Shown here piece by piece: positions 1-12,132 of a stretch of DNA of 64,000 nt. The notes under the pieces are model-generated. The model was given only the letters and a program-made list of their open reading frames with translations. It made no database searches and was not told where the DNA came from. The DNA comes from Tetrahymena thermophila SB210 (lineage: Eukaryota; Ciliophora; Oligohymenophorea; Hymenostomatida; Tetrahymenidae). A program made the position numbers and the translations under genes. The stretch spans positions 248,001 through 312,000 of the forward strand of contig NW_002476178.1 in assembly GCF_000189635.1 (NCBI RefSeq), read 5' to 3'. Numbering within the stretch: position 1 is the first letter of the stretch; each line of letters starts with the position of its first letter.

Positions 1-1598
1 TGCTTACTCTTTAGCCTAGAAATAAATTGGTAAATTAATTCAAGAAAAATTTGAAAATAAATGTTTACTCTAGCTTAAAGGAGGATATGATTAATAATAT
101 TTGATTTTAAGAGTTCTTTGATAAACTTTTCAGAAACTTCACAGGTTGAACCGAAGCTTTATTATCTTAAAGTTAGTGTTTCTTTAGTTTAAGTATCGAA
201 AGAGGGATTCTCAATCAAGCAATTAACGAAAATCCATAAATGACTCTTAACCTAAAATTACTTAATGTTAAGACTTTTCTCCTTTTTTTTCAAAGTTTCC
301 ATCAATTTTTCAGTGATTTAGTCAGTTATGTAGTTAACATGAGTACCTCCCTTTGAGGTGCAAATTGAATTAACAAATGAAACCTTTTAAAAAAAATAAA
401 ATAAAATTAGATATTTTTTTCATTTATTTTTTAATTACTTATTAGAATTAGCCCTCTGATAAACTTGCTATAACTTCCCATCTTTAATTATTGGTACCTT
501 TATTATCTGATACCTTTTGTTTGTTAGAAATAGATTTTATCTAAATGCCTTCACCTTATATAATAAATAATATTTACCTTAATTACTTCTGCACCTTGGT
601 TCTTTAAATAAAAATCGCAATAATCAGAGAATGAACTTATTGAAATTCTTTCTCCATTTAATGATACTTTAACAGAGCCGCCAATGACACCAGCCATATC
701 ATATACTCTTTTTTTCATCAAGTCAACAATATCCTATTAATTATTTGAAAGATTATTTAAAACAAAAGGTTAATTTATTTTGCTAAAAGTGGATAATTTC
801 TTATTAAAAAACACATTTTACCTTTTCTAGTTCTTTCATGTGGAATTTCTTTAAGTCAGGGTAAAAAGTGATTTTTGTGTAGTCGCTTTCGGTATAACTT
901 GATATTTGTGGTTCAGATTATTCAGACATGTTTTTTGTCCAAGTCATTTAAAATTTCCTAATTAAAAGTAATTTGAATTTAAACTCCTCCTATTTATTTT
1001 TATAACAAATAACTTTACTTTTTGTTTTTAGAGTCTGCTGATTCTACAATAAACTTAGTTGAAAATATATTGGTAAGCTTTGCACCAAAACCATTTCTAC
1101 CTCCTACAACTTTTTTTTCTTCGTCATTATAATTTGAAGAAGTCAAAAGATGTCCAAAAATAAGTTCTGGAACATAAATATTATATTCTTTATGAATCTA
1201 AACAGGAATTCCTTTTCCGTCGTTTAGGATTGAAATACAATTGTTCTTTTGATCAATAATTACATCTAATCTTTTCATTCTCTTATCTCTCTATTTATAA
1301 AATTAAAATGTGTTAGTTTGTTTTCTATCTATCATCAGATCAGACTTAAAAAAATAAAAAAATGTTTTTTTAAGCTGGTATTTACCTAATAGTTATCAGC
1401 TGCGTTGACAAGAATTTCATCAAAGATTTTATAAAGAGCTGGGACATACTTTATTTGTCTGTTTTCAAAAGATGATCCGTCATCTGCTAGAACCCACATT
1501 TATTCATCTTGGTATTCATTGGAACCTACGTAAGTATCTGGTCTCAATAAAATATGTTCAAGTTGTGTCTTTTTTTGATAAGTTGTTTCGACTGACAT
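1..1598 (-). CDS. TOP2: DNA topoisomerase II, N-terminal part (partial at left edge)
   Basis: Type II topoisomerase, which passes one DNA duplex through another using ATP in replication and chromosome segregation in the nucleus. The window holds the GHKL ATPase and the start of the transducer domain; the gyrase B-like and cleavage parts lie beyond the edge. Exons read by eye are 1598-1386, 1290-1019, 957-822, 733-578 and further exons to the left; phases agree at every junction. Family signatures are KKTQLEHILLRPDTYVGS near the start, FDEILVNAADN (ATP-binding Asn), NDGKGIPV, GGRNGFGAKL (glycine-rich loop), SEGQF, and SKGGTHVNY followed by WIFVNCLIENPSFD. The start ATG gives a short leader before the conserved KKTQLEHI, as in other eukaryotes. 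TAA/TAG encode Gln, including in SEGQF. Identity is near certain. Confidence 0.97.
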
Positions 1599-2725
1599 CC
1601 TGTTTGACTTTTTTATTTATAATAGATTTAAAGCTAGATTTATATAAGAGCTGTTTCTTTTATTTATAAGCTTTATACTTATGCTTTATTTTTCCTATTT
1701 TTAAGATAATTAAATCCTATTAATAATTTGATTTTGATTTTTTATGATTTTTGCGCATATTTAAAAATTTGATATTTTTTAAAATTTATTTTCGAATTAA
1801 AATTTTGGTGGCAAATCAGTAAAAATCAAAAATAGAATTTAAAAAAACAAATATCCTAATAAGTTATCACAGATAAAATGACATATTGATAACTTTTTTA
1901 TTTAGTAGATGTTATTCTAAAATATTTTAAAGCTAATCTTTTTAAAAAAAATGAACTTCTTAATAAAATATATTTTATTTTTATTCCAAATTTTGAATAT
2001 TTAAAATAAAATTAAATAAATTAAAATTAAATTTCAAAAACACTCCAAAATATTTAAATCCAATATGTATATATACTTATTTAAATATAAAAAAAGGAGT
2101 TTTAAATATTTTCAAATAAAAATAGGATTTTATAAATTTGAAAGAGTATTTGGTGATAAATTTGCTATTGATGAAAATTTTTATTTTAAATTTAATAAAA
2201 AAAAATATCCAAGAATAAATTAATTAATAAAATAAATAATAATCAAATTTTTTTGAGTTTTTTTTTTATTCTTTTTGATAGGATTTCTGCTATTTTTAAG
2301 AAAATAATTTTATGAGTCAATTCATCTTTAAAGAAAATGTTTTATTTAACATTAAAGGTTTTTCAATTCAAAAAATTAAGAAAATAGTCTAAAATAAAAT
2401 CTAAATATATCATATTTTAATAGTTAGTTATTATTGTTGAGAAAAAGGTTTTATCAAATTTTAAAAATTCTCGTTTGAAGATTGAGTTAAATTAAAAATC
2501 AACAAATAAAAATACAATAAAGATTAACTAAAGGATAAAAATTATATTAATGAATATATTTTTAAAATTTTATATATCTTTCTTTTTAATACAATTTTAA
2601 AATAATTGTTTGTTCTTTTAGCTTTTAATTATTTAATTGCACAAATATCTATCACTCTTTATTTCTAATTATACTATAATTTCTTAAACTATTAAAAATA
2701 ATATCTCACTTTTTAGATATATATA
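1599..2725. other. AT-rich intergenic region
   Basis: Lies upstream of TOP2 and downstream of the next minus-strand gene, so it should hold the TOP2 promoter and the other gene's 3' end. Only homopolymer A/T tracts and chance ORFs are visible; I see no RNA gene or conserved site. Confidence 0.6.
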
Positions 2726-3655
2726 TCATGCTTGGGCTTATAAGTTACTTGGTTGTTAATTTTATTTTTACATACGTCTGTTTAATGCTTCTTCGTCTTC
2801 TAAGATTTCATGGCCATATGTAGTTTTAAATTTATTTTTCCAAAGTTTAGTTATACCTTCTAAATCCTCAGGCTCTACTAATCCAACAAGAGTTTTATAT
2901 GGGTTGGAAGGAATTAAAGAAGTTTTGGGTTAGAGTTCAGAGATGACTTTATCAACAAAGAAGTTATAACGGAAGTCTTCATAGATTTCTTTTTTAATTT
3001 CTTTTTCAATGTCTTAAATTGATTATTTTTACTTCTTAATAGCCTGGGAATCAAACTTTTTTAAATCTTCTGAATAAAGCTCTTTCAATTAAGATGGAAT
3101 ATCTTTGTTTTCTTCAAGGTGCAACTTACTGAGTTAGAGCTTTGCCTAATACATAGCTCTTAGTTCAGAAGGTGATTTATCACAAAAGAGAACTTAACAT
3201 TTATTTTTTTTACAGTAATCAAAGATATATAGCTTTTCAAGATGCTTGAGATCTAATTCTTACATATTCTTAATTTCTTCGCTCTTAGTTTATAAGTAGA
3301 AATCAACTTTACGCATCAACTCAGGATATTAAGGATGATTGATAATTGCTTGGTATTTTTCTTCATACTCCTTTTCACTGAGTTAAAGGGCAACTAGCTT
3401 AGGTTTAGAGATTTGTAAAATGTCATACAGATTATGAAAACTTTAAAGTTTTTCCTATTCAAAACCTTGTAAGTAGAAGAAAGTCATTGTTGAATACAGG
3501 ACTCTCATGTTATCGTCATTTACTAATTTCTAACGCTTTTATTAAATTTCTTCCTTTTTCAATTTATTTTTAGAAGGAGCAAAGATAGAGTAAACACTAA
3601 ATAAACCTACAGCTCCTAGAGATCCAAGTATGCAAACCTTTTCAAACATACTCAT
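2726..3655 (-). CDS. Hypothetical protein with N-terminal membrane anchor
   Basis: A single open frame of 309 codons ends at TGA, with many in-frame TAA/TAG as Gln. After Met-Ser-Met-Phe-Glu-Lys comes one hydrophobic stretch (about residues 7-25, ILGSLGAVGLFSVYSIFA), probably a signal anchor. The rest is highly charged and probably alpha-helical, with Lys/Glu/Leu/Gln-rich segments. A Cys/Lys cluster (DYCKKNKCQ, then LFCDKS) sits near the middle. The layout suggests a tail facing one side of an organelle or ER membrane. I do not recognise a family. ATG at 3655 is the first Met of the open frame. The coding call is secure because the AT-rich sequence keeps a protein-like composition throughout; the function is unknown. 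Confidence 0.8.
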
Positions 3656-4729
3656 TTTTAGATATTCTTTTTAATATTTTGCTTTACCTATTAAGTGTTA
3701 ATTATTTTTATGAATAATATCTTTCTTAACTTTTCTAAATCATAAAAATATGACAAAAAATTTTATTCTTTTAATATCTGCCAAACTTGAATTCATGTAA
3801 ATTTTTTTCCAGAAAAAAATCATATCGAATTTTATAAATAATTTTGAATGTTCTTTTTGTATTTATTAATAATGATAAAATTTAATCAAACATTTTTACA
3901 TTTTGTGAAAAAAATAAATAAATAAATTTAATAAATACTCAAATAAAATTGTTTTGTAATTATCTTTTATATTAAAATATTTCTTAGTTTATTATAATAG
4001 ATATAAATAATCACTACTTTATGAAATCAGCTTTTTTTCAATAAAAATTAAAAATTTTTTTTATTTATTTTGATAAACAAAAAAACTTAAATTAGTCTGA
4101 CTTTTTGTATAAAAGGAAATATACCAAAGTTATTTTAAATATAAAATAATTATTTATCATTTTCTCAATTCTCTGTACTTTTGCTACTAATTCTTTTAAT
4201 ATAAAAATCAGATAAGCTCCTTTAGCTAAAATATTATATATAATTTCTCATTTTTAGAATATGCTCAAATTTAATTGATAGGTAGAAAAAATTAATTCAG
4301 ATAATTCCAAAAACCGAGAAATAACAAAGATAAATTAAAAATTAAATAGCGACTCATAAATGTTCAATTTTATTTGTTCTATCGATCTAGATTGATTATT
4401 ATCAATTAGAAATTAATAAATTTCTAAAAGTTAGACATTTCTACATAATAAAAAATAGCTTACAAATAGTTTTTCTTTACAAAAATTTTATAAAAGCTCT
4501 GATAGATTTTATTTAGATTTATTATTCAAATTAGACTTTTGCAATCCATCATCATCATCCTGCATATGAACTTAAACTATATCTACTAATAAAAAATAAA
4601 AGGATAGCTATAAAATAGTAAATCAATCTTCATTATTGTAATCTTTAAATATTCATATAACTTTATTTCCTTTTACTTAAAAAGTAAGGGTTATTTTAGA
4701 GTAAATTCTGCAAAATTATATATCATTAG
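3656..4729. other. AT-rich spacer before the kinase relic
   Basis: Sequence between the start of the 2726-3655 gene and the 3' end of a casein kinase 1 relic, both on the minus strand. Nothing with coding character or RNA structure was recognised. Confidence 0.55.
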
Positions 4730-5530
4730 TTATTATTCTAACAATTTTTTCCTATACGTTTTTAATCACACAAGCAATCTAATTCATAACCTTATCTTTC
4801 AAATAAATCATTAAAGAGCTTTCTCATTTACTCATAATAGGGATTTTGATTAGTTATTTAGAATAGTTTAGATAAGTTACAAAATTCTTTGGGAATCCTT
4901 AACTCAATTAATTTACATATATTTTAAGATTTTTTTTTTGATTTTCTTATAATTATCATTCTTATGTGTAGTTTTCAAGTTTCTAAAGGTAGAGAACCTG
5001 TCATAAAATGTATAAGCATATATCCCAAGCTTTATAAATTATGTCTTCTTCCCTATTCTGCCTAAATAAGCACTTTTAGAAGCATATCTTGCAGTTATTG
5101 TTTAAGACTTTACTTCTGTATAGTCTCTATGTTGTTCATCTTTCAAAAGGTATATTTTTGTAAAACCAAAATTAATCAAATACACTTTATGAATATTTAA
5201 AATGTAACAATTAAGAAATTATATAGAAGGACATTGTTGGATATAAATTTTTTGTTATGAATGAATGACAGATTAATGATATTTTGAGTATAAATTTTAT
5301 ATTCCAAAAATTTAATAAATCTTCTAAAGAGCATTCAAGCCAATCAATGACCATGATATTTTATTCTCTTAAATATTAACATAGTAGACTTTTGGTATAC
5401 CTGAAAAATTTTATATTTGTAACACTTTGTAAATATTAATTTAAGTTAGCATCACATAAAAGTTTATGATGATTAGCATCAATTTATTCAAATTTTTTAG
5501 TTATTTACATTTTTTTTAACTCTTTTCCAT
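4730..5530 (-). pseudogene. Casein kinase 1 (CK1) family pseudogene
   Basis: Read on the minus strand, several CK1 landmarks appear in order but in different frames. They are IYKVLQ then GIPKVYY (end of the N-lobe), MVIDWLE-CSLEDLLNF (cf. CK1 MVIDLLGPSLEDLFN), VYLINFGFTKIY in place of IDFGLAKKY, the CK1-specific TARYASKSAYLG, then PYYEQMRKLFNDLFERQGYELD from the C-lobe. The catalytic HRDxKPxN segment is not intact: the equivalent stretch reads like FISNNVLLYNFLI. The glycine loop and lysine region cannot be found with confidence, and TGA codons interrupt the frames. CK1 phosphorylates acidic Ser/Thr sites and is greatly multiplied in ciliates, so a dead paralogue is plausible. I infer a decayed duplicate rather than a working gene with introns, because shifts occur inside conserved motifs without splice signals. 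Confidence 0.8.
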
Positions 5531-5982
5531 ATGATATATCTACATAAACACAAGAAAAAATTCTTTATCAATTTGGATTTTTTTTTTTCATATTATAATA
5601 TTTGCCATCTAGCTACTTTGTTTGACTAAAATTCAATTTTTTTTTCTAATTTTTATATAAAAAATTTTGTTTTATTATTTTGGAAAAGCTTTCAGAAGTA
5701 TTTATGGAAAATTAATTCCCTTTCTTATATTTTTTATAGTTTCTATTAGGGAAGTAAGATGTTTCTAAAAGAATATTGATATTTTATTGAAATAAAAAAA
5801 TTTTATACTAAATTATTATGAAGCTATTAGAATATTTAACGAAAGAGATATAATGTGAAATCAAAAACATTATTGATATTTTTATATTAATAAAAATAAT
5901 TAGAAAATTATTAAAAAATCTAATTTTTGTATCTTAAAAAAAGTAAAATAAGAAAAAGTAGAAAATCAAAACGAGCATAAGA
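5531..5982. other. AT-rich upstream region of the 5983 gene
   Basis: Between the CK1 relic and the plus-strand gene at 5983; presumably that gene's promoter and leader. No specific element was recognised. Confidence 0.5.
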
Positions 5983-7704
5983 ATGAACGGAAACGGAGTC
6001 CCATAGAGCAGCTTTTAAAATATGCAAAATTTTATGAATATGCCTTTAAATGCTAATAATAATAATAATATGAATCCAAATTTTAATAATATGGGCAATC
6101 TTAATTAAAATAATATGAAACCTAATATAATGCCACCAAATCCTAATATGATGCAACCAAATATGATGCCACCTAACCCTAACATGATGCCAAATATGAT
6201 GCCACCTAATCCTAACATGATGCCAAATATGATGCCACCTAATCCTAACATGATGTAACCAAATATGATGCCACCTAATCCTAACATGATGCCAAATATG
6301 ATGCCACCTATGAATTTTGGTCTTAATAACCCCAACAATATCTCACCTGGAGTAAATGGTTTCTCTGGTACTTAAAATTTCATGCAACCTCCAATTGCTG
6401 GAAATATGAATAATAATTTTCCAAATAGCGGTATGATTCCTCCTCCTATGGGAATGGCTGGAGGAATGTTTCCCAATACAGGTTAGAATTTATTTAACGG
6501 TTAAAGTATGAATTTAAATTAAGGGTAATTTAGAACAATGTAAAGTTTTAAAGTGGTTTATTCGAATAAAAAATGGATTTTTACATAAAATCCAAATATG
6601 AAATAGTAATATTAATAAAAAAGATAGGAATTCAAAAACTTGGTCAATAGCAGTGGCTAAAACAATATTAATTAATGTTTTTAATTTAAATTAAGTGAAG
6701 AGCGCTCCTTATCAATGAGAAAGATAGATTTTTCTGAGTTCTCATAATTAGGAAGTTTGAATAATAAAGTAATAGATATTTCAATGATCTACTAAATTAC
6801 TAATAGTTATCAAGCCGCTGAAGATGCTATTTTCTATTGCTTCTATCCATACATAGAACTCGAAGAAAATTTAGAAGCAACTCGTTTCCTATTGGCTTGT
6901 ATACTTCTTGATATAGAGGGTCCTTTTATAGACTTATAAAATTATTTAAATAGCTTATAATAAAATTTTTCTCCAGATGCTCATATTTTAAAAAATGGTG
7001 ACGATATCATAGAAATATTTCTATTTTAGGACAATTGTCTAAAGAACGAATAATTGAAGTAGTATTATGAAATGTGCTTTGCAGACAGCAGCAACCATCC
7101 AATGAATTAATATCTCCAATTACTATAAAAGCAAAACGAGAGATATTTGTATGACTAAAGTAGCTCTGGCTTTAATCAAAAAATAGCAAGATTAGATGAA
7201 AATACATTTATAAATAATGTCTTAACTTATTTTGTCTTCTAAATAATCGATAAAGACCGTCAGCCAAATCAACTAATTGCTATTCAACAGATAGATTTAC
7301 TATATAAATTCTTAGAATTTTATTACTACACTACAGCATAGTATGGCAATCCAAAGGAAGTAATTGAGAAAGTATTTGCAAATTTCTATAACTAATATGA
7401 AAGTTATCTTTCAGACGAAGATAAAATTGAAGCTTTGAAATATTAAAAAAGCAATACAGAGTCATTTATTACACAGTTAAAAAAATAATATAAATAAATA
7501 TAGGAGTTAAAAATGAGAGAAAAGGCTCTTATTAAAGTTATGTTAGCCTAAAGAGCTCAGAATATTGCCATAGAAGCATACAGAGACTAATTTAAAAATA
7601 TGAGCCAACTAATTGGAGAAGATTTAAGAAAGGATATTGAATAGGAAATAGAAGAAGAAATTCAAAAAATGAAGCAATAACAATATTAATATTAAAATAA
7701 TTGA
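5983..7704 (+). CDS. Hypothetical protein with Asn/Met/Pro repeats
   Basis: A single exon of 573 codons ending at TGA. Residues 1 to about 175 are low complexity: an Asn-rich start, then tandem copies of a PPNPNMMPNMM-type unit, then Gly/Met/Pro-rich sequence. From about residue 200 the protein looks folded and mostly helical, with acidic loops and motifs such as YQAAEDAIFYCFYPYIELEE and ATRFLLACILLDIEGP. The last ~70 residues are a Lys/Glu/Gln-rich helix, probably a coiled coil. No domain was recognised. An N-terminal flexible arm plus helical body is common in scaffold or RNA-granule proteins, but that is only an analogy. The start is the first ATG after an A-rich leader. Confidence 0.85.
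6118..6309 (+). repeat. In-frame tandem repeat, about 33-nt unit
   Basis: Several copies of a unit containing ATGCCACCTAATCCTAACATG, each giving NPNMMPNMMPP or a Gln variant. The unit length is a multiple of three, so copy changes keep the frame. Two sub-variants (with or without CAA/TAA Gln before NMM) alternate, suggesting unequal exchange or slippage. Confidence 0.85.
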
Positions 7705-8092
7705 TGAGTATTTATTTCATTTTTAATTTGTTTGTGTTTGCTACTCATTCTATTTTAAAATTAATAAATAATTTTACATAATTAAATCTTTTTAATTCAA
7801 TTATTCAATTCAATTATTTTTTATTTTCCATTTTATTAAATTCAACTTTTATTCTTTCAAAAAAAACTTTTTAATTTCTTATTTATTTAATAAAAACTTT
7901 TTAAATTTATTTAAGTATTCAATCATATTTTATTTTTGTTTACATTAAATTAAATTTTATAAGATTAAATCAATAAGCTTTAATAGATTATTAAATTTAG
8001 CTTTGTTATTTTATTAATAATTTAAAATATAAAAATAAAAAATTAATTTAAAATAATTTCTTTATAAATGATAAATTATATAAAAAGCTAAC
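7705..8092. other. Convergent 3' intergenic region
   Basis: Separates the stop of the plus gene at 7704 from the stop of the minus gene at 8093; T-rich and A-rich runs consistent with 3' UTRs and polyadenylation on both strands. Nothing else was seen. Confidence 0.6.
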
Positions 8093-9919
8093 TCACTTTT
8101 GCTTTTACAAAATATGAGTTAACTCTATTAAATGATTTACTCCTATTCTTTTATTATGCACAAATTGATATACTTTTTGAAATGTATTTTAAGTTTGAAG
8201 TCTGTTTGTGACCTCTTCAAATTATTATAATTGATCATTTACTGTTTTACAAAATAAATTTTTTTGTAGGCAAATTGTGCTTAATTTATTCAGACTTTTT
8301 GCGTGTTCATTTAAAGTAAAGAACGATGAAGATGCTTTTAAAATTTAACTGTTTTCTTTTTCTTGAGGTAATCTTTTACGTTAAGGTGGAGAATCACGAA
8401 ATGTAGTGTGATTAGGAGTACGCCTTTCAGAGTTAATGGACGTTGAATGGACATCAGGTGAATCATCACCAAACGATTTCTATACAATTTTAACAAATTT
8501 ATATTTAGATTACTACTTTTGCAATTTAGGTAAATATTTTTTAAACAATGCCTATTTATTTTTTAAACTTAATATAGACTACTCAGTTGAATTTCTTTGT
8601 AAAGATTTGCTAATAGTGTGAAATTCATTTGAACTGAAATGGTCTTTTGAGAGATTATTTTCATTATTTTTTGGTAGCAATCGACTCCCTGCATTTGATA
8701 AAGACTCATTCAAGTCTTCTGAAAATTAATCTTGCTTAATTTAAAACTCTTTTTCATTATTAATCACATTTTTATTTACTGATTTTGTTTTTTGTTTTCT
8801 TTGATGAGGTTTTTCAAATATTTAAACTGGAATAAAAGTAGCTTGCTCTAAGTTAACTTCCATTTATTATTTTTGCATTTCATTTATAGCATATTCGATG
8901 TAATTAATTGGTTTTTAGCTTTCTTATATTATTTTTTAACATTAACTTTGATTAGATATTTCATTTTTGTTTTTATTGAAAAACTTTCCATTTTAATTTA
9001 GTGCCATTTTATTATCTTTTTTCACATAATCTTTTAATTACTAAGATTCTTTTTTCTCTTTTGATAAACATTTTTGAGAGGGACTTTTTGAATTAAGTCT
9101 TTTTATTTATTTAAAATTGCTATTTCCTTGTTAAGGTACTATACGATCTTTTTTATAAGCTTAACTGTAACTAGAAAATTATTCTTTCTAATTAGAATTA
9201 TCAATAGATCCGTAATCCTTATTAAAAGGACTGTTATCAATACTTTAAATACTTATTTTATTTTCCTGCAGCTTTTACTTCAATAATATGTTTTCAAAAA
9301 TATTTAATTAGTGGTCCTCACTTAATTTTTATTCAATTATATTGCTATTAGAATTATTTGACTCAGAGTTAATTTATAAATCCCCTTCTAAGCAATAATC
9401 TTCAATAACTAGCTCCTCAAAATTATCATCTAATTTAGCACTTTTAGAGATGAGAGAGTCTTTTTTATTAGATTAATCTACTTTAATAGATTTATCATTA
9501 TTATTATTATGAATAATTTATATTTTTTTGGCTAGAATCCCATTGAATGCTTAAAAATCATTACTTTATTAATCGTTAATAGAATTTACTTAATACATTT
9601 AAGATTTAAGTTATGGCCTTCTATTTTATCTATTTTAAGAATAAATTGCTCTCTAAGATTAAATTTATTACTCAGTTTTATCAAGAGAATAGGATTTAAT
9701 CCTTGGTTGTTAGATTGTCTTTAAAATTTCTTTTCTAGCATTTTAAAATTGTTTTGGATACATGTAAAATGATTTTGTACAATCATCTTCTTGTTTTAAT
9801 ATGTGATCATCTTAAAAAGGGTTAAATTATTCTTTTTCCTATGACAATGTTTATGGAAATATCTTTCTTTGGCCATTATCATATAACTAAATGATTTGAC
9901 TCAACATATCTTTTCTCAT
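8093..9919 (-). CDS. Hypothetical Ser/Gln/Lys-rich protein
   Basis: An uninterrupted frame of 608 codons from ATG at 9919 to TGA at 8095-8093. The protein is rich in Ser, Gln, Asn, Lys and Glu and has no membrane segment. Most of it looks disordered, with short basic-acidic patches such as KGPSQKCLSKEKKE and KPHQRKQKTKSVNK. The C-terminal ~90 residues (from about FFTLNEHAKSLNKL to THILQKQK) look more ordered and helical. I recognise no family. It shares a convergent 3' region with the gene at 5983. Confidence 0.8.
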
Positions 9920-11295
9920 AAGCAATCAAAAAGATATATAATCAATAAATAAATGTCTTTTGCTAGAGAAAAATAGTAAATTGATGTTACTTAATCTTTC
10001 TCTATATACTTATTATATATATTTACTAAGTAAAAACTGTATTTTTTAATTTCTTATGAATTTATGTATGTATTAATGTATTATTCTTAAATATTATATA
10101 TTTATACATTTACTTAAATATTCAAAATATTATTTGTGTGGTAGCAAACTAATTTCTGTAATTATAAGTTTAATTTGAGCTAGTATTTATTATTTTAATA
10201 AATAATATAAACTAGAAAATTTACAAATAGTATAAAAAGCTATTTAAAAATAAAATTTTTAATTTAAATCAATCAAAGCACACAATTTAAATATTTTTAT
10301 ATAATAAAATTAACTTTTTTTAGCTAAATGAGTATTTGAAAGTACTAAAAAAGTTTTGCTTACATTTTTATGTTGATTTTAATCATAAACTTAATGGATT
10401 TAGATTAAACATCAAATTTTACATTTTGTAATTAGACAATAAAAACAAAAAAATAATTATATTTTTCGATTTATTACGAGATATCCATAAAATAACTTAT
10501 GTTAAAGAGAGCTTTTTATATTTTTTTTAAATAATAAATTTACAATTACTGAGTTTTAAATAAAAATTTTTTAGCTGTATTTCAAGATTAGAAAAAAACA
10601 ATAAAATGTTGAACAACATTATGGAAATAAGATTTTATGGTAAAGAGTTTAAAATTCATTTTTGATTAAGTAATTTAAAAAATAATTATATTAATTAAGG
10701 CCAATTAAGGTAAATATGCTCAATTTTAATTAATAAAATATGATTGATTATATTATAAACTAACTTAAATGTTTCAAGTATTATCATTAGAAAGAAATTG
10801 GATGGCTAAGATTTAAAGTTAAACTAGCATAATTTTAGAAGAAATAATAATTTAATTTTATAAAAAAATATTTTTATAATGTTTTACATTAAATGTGATG
10901 CTTTGTTAAAATTAAAATTTTAATTGTGATAATAAATAAATTTTAGTTTTGAAGATAAATCTTTAAGGCTTGGAGTTAAAAGAATATCTAAATAAAATGG
11001 CGATAATGTTAAATAAATAAAAATAAATGAAAAATAATATTGATTGAATCCTTAGTTTCTTTATAAGAGGATAGATAAATCAATTATGAAATCCATTGTT
11101 TATACTAACATTTTTTTATGTGAAAGTAAATTAAAAATATACCAAAAAGAATACTTAAAAGAATTAACAATTTGAAAGAAAAAGAAGATAGATAGCGTAT
11201 TGAATTAAAAAGAAAGAAAGAAAAAAATAAAATTAAAAGAAAAAGAAAAGAAGAGAAAAAAATACAAATATCTCAAAAAATTTAGGAAAGCAGAA
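9920..11295. other. AT-rich divergent intergenic region
   Basis: Upstream of both the minus gene (start 9919) and the plus gene (start 11296), so it should contain two promoters. The last ~100 bases are purine-rich (AAAGAAAGAAAG type) before the 11296 ATG, probably its leader. No RNA gene or conserved motif was recognised. Confidence 0.6.
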
Positions 11296-12132
11296 ATGGT
11301 CTACGGAAAACTTATTTTCAACAACATTAAGGAATACACTCCTTCTTGGATCAAGACTATTCCCTACTCTCAAGTTACCAAGCCCATCTTGAGTATACAA
11401 TTTATAATAAATAGATGACATACTAATAGCAATAGCAAAATTTATAACTTTTCTTGCATATGCATTCATAATCTAAGCAGATTAATATCATCTTATTCTA
11501 GAATTAAAGCAAAAAAATATAATAATAATGCTTATTTTCTAAACATATAAAATAAAGGAAAGCAACCCCAAATTGTTGGTAAGATTAATGCTGACCCCAA
11601 GGTCAAGAAGTTCTGGGTTTTCTTAAGAGAAAATGTTTAATACTACCCCTTCTTATGGCAATTCTTCATTTTGGGAAGTAAAAATTTGCAAAAATATTAG
11701 AACATTTTTTATAGCTATTTTTAATTATAAAAACAGCTTCCTTCGTTTGGTTCCATGTCTGCTATGACCCTTGGTTGGCTATCTATCAAGCTAACAATGC
11801 TCACGTAAACTATTTAGCAATTATTTAATATTTAGTTAAAAGAGTTAATGCAAAATTTTTTATATAAGTGGCAATTTTAATCAAATCAATAAGCATATTA
11901 TGATAAGCAATCAATGATTTAAATAGAAAATAAAAAAATTTTTATTTTAAATTAAAATAAATTTATCACAAATTGTTTCATCAGAAAAGCAATTATCAAT
12001 TTTAAATAAATAAAAAATTATTTAACTAACTAAATTATTATTTTAAAATATAAACAGAGAAGCTTAGAAACTGCTTTGACTAAGGAAAAAGCTCATAAAA
12101 AGAAGTTAGCTGAATAAGAAGAATCCGAGTGA
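11296..12132 (+). CDS. Small single-pass membrane protein, probably mitochondrial
   Basis: Four exons (11296-11392, 11558-11677, 11737-11804, 12058-12132) join in phase into 119 residues ending at TGA. The N-terminus (MVYGKLIFNNIKEYTPSWIK) is basic/amphipathic. One membrane segment lies at about residues 65-85 (FLWQFFILGTSFVWFHVCY). The C-terminus is a charged helix ending EKAHKKKLAEQEESE. Codons end in C or G far more than in neighbouring genes (TTC, AAC, AAG, GTC), a bias typical of highly expressed ciliate genes. Size, topology and bias fit a lineage-specific subunit of the respiratory chain or ATP synthase. That is inference; I could not match it to a named subunit. Confidence 0.7.

Noticed and set aside
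1472-1669. Plus-strand 65-codon ORF opposite TOP2 exon 1
   Set aside because: Shadow of the TOP2 first exon, which carries the diagnostic KKTQLEHILLRPDTYVGS motif.
6105-6338. Minus-strand 77-codon Gly/Ile/Met ORF
   Set aside because: Antisense of the NPNMMPNMMPP minisatellite in the 5983 gene.
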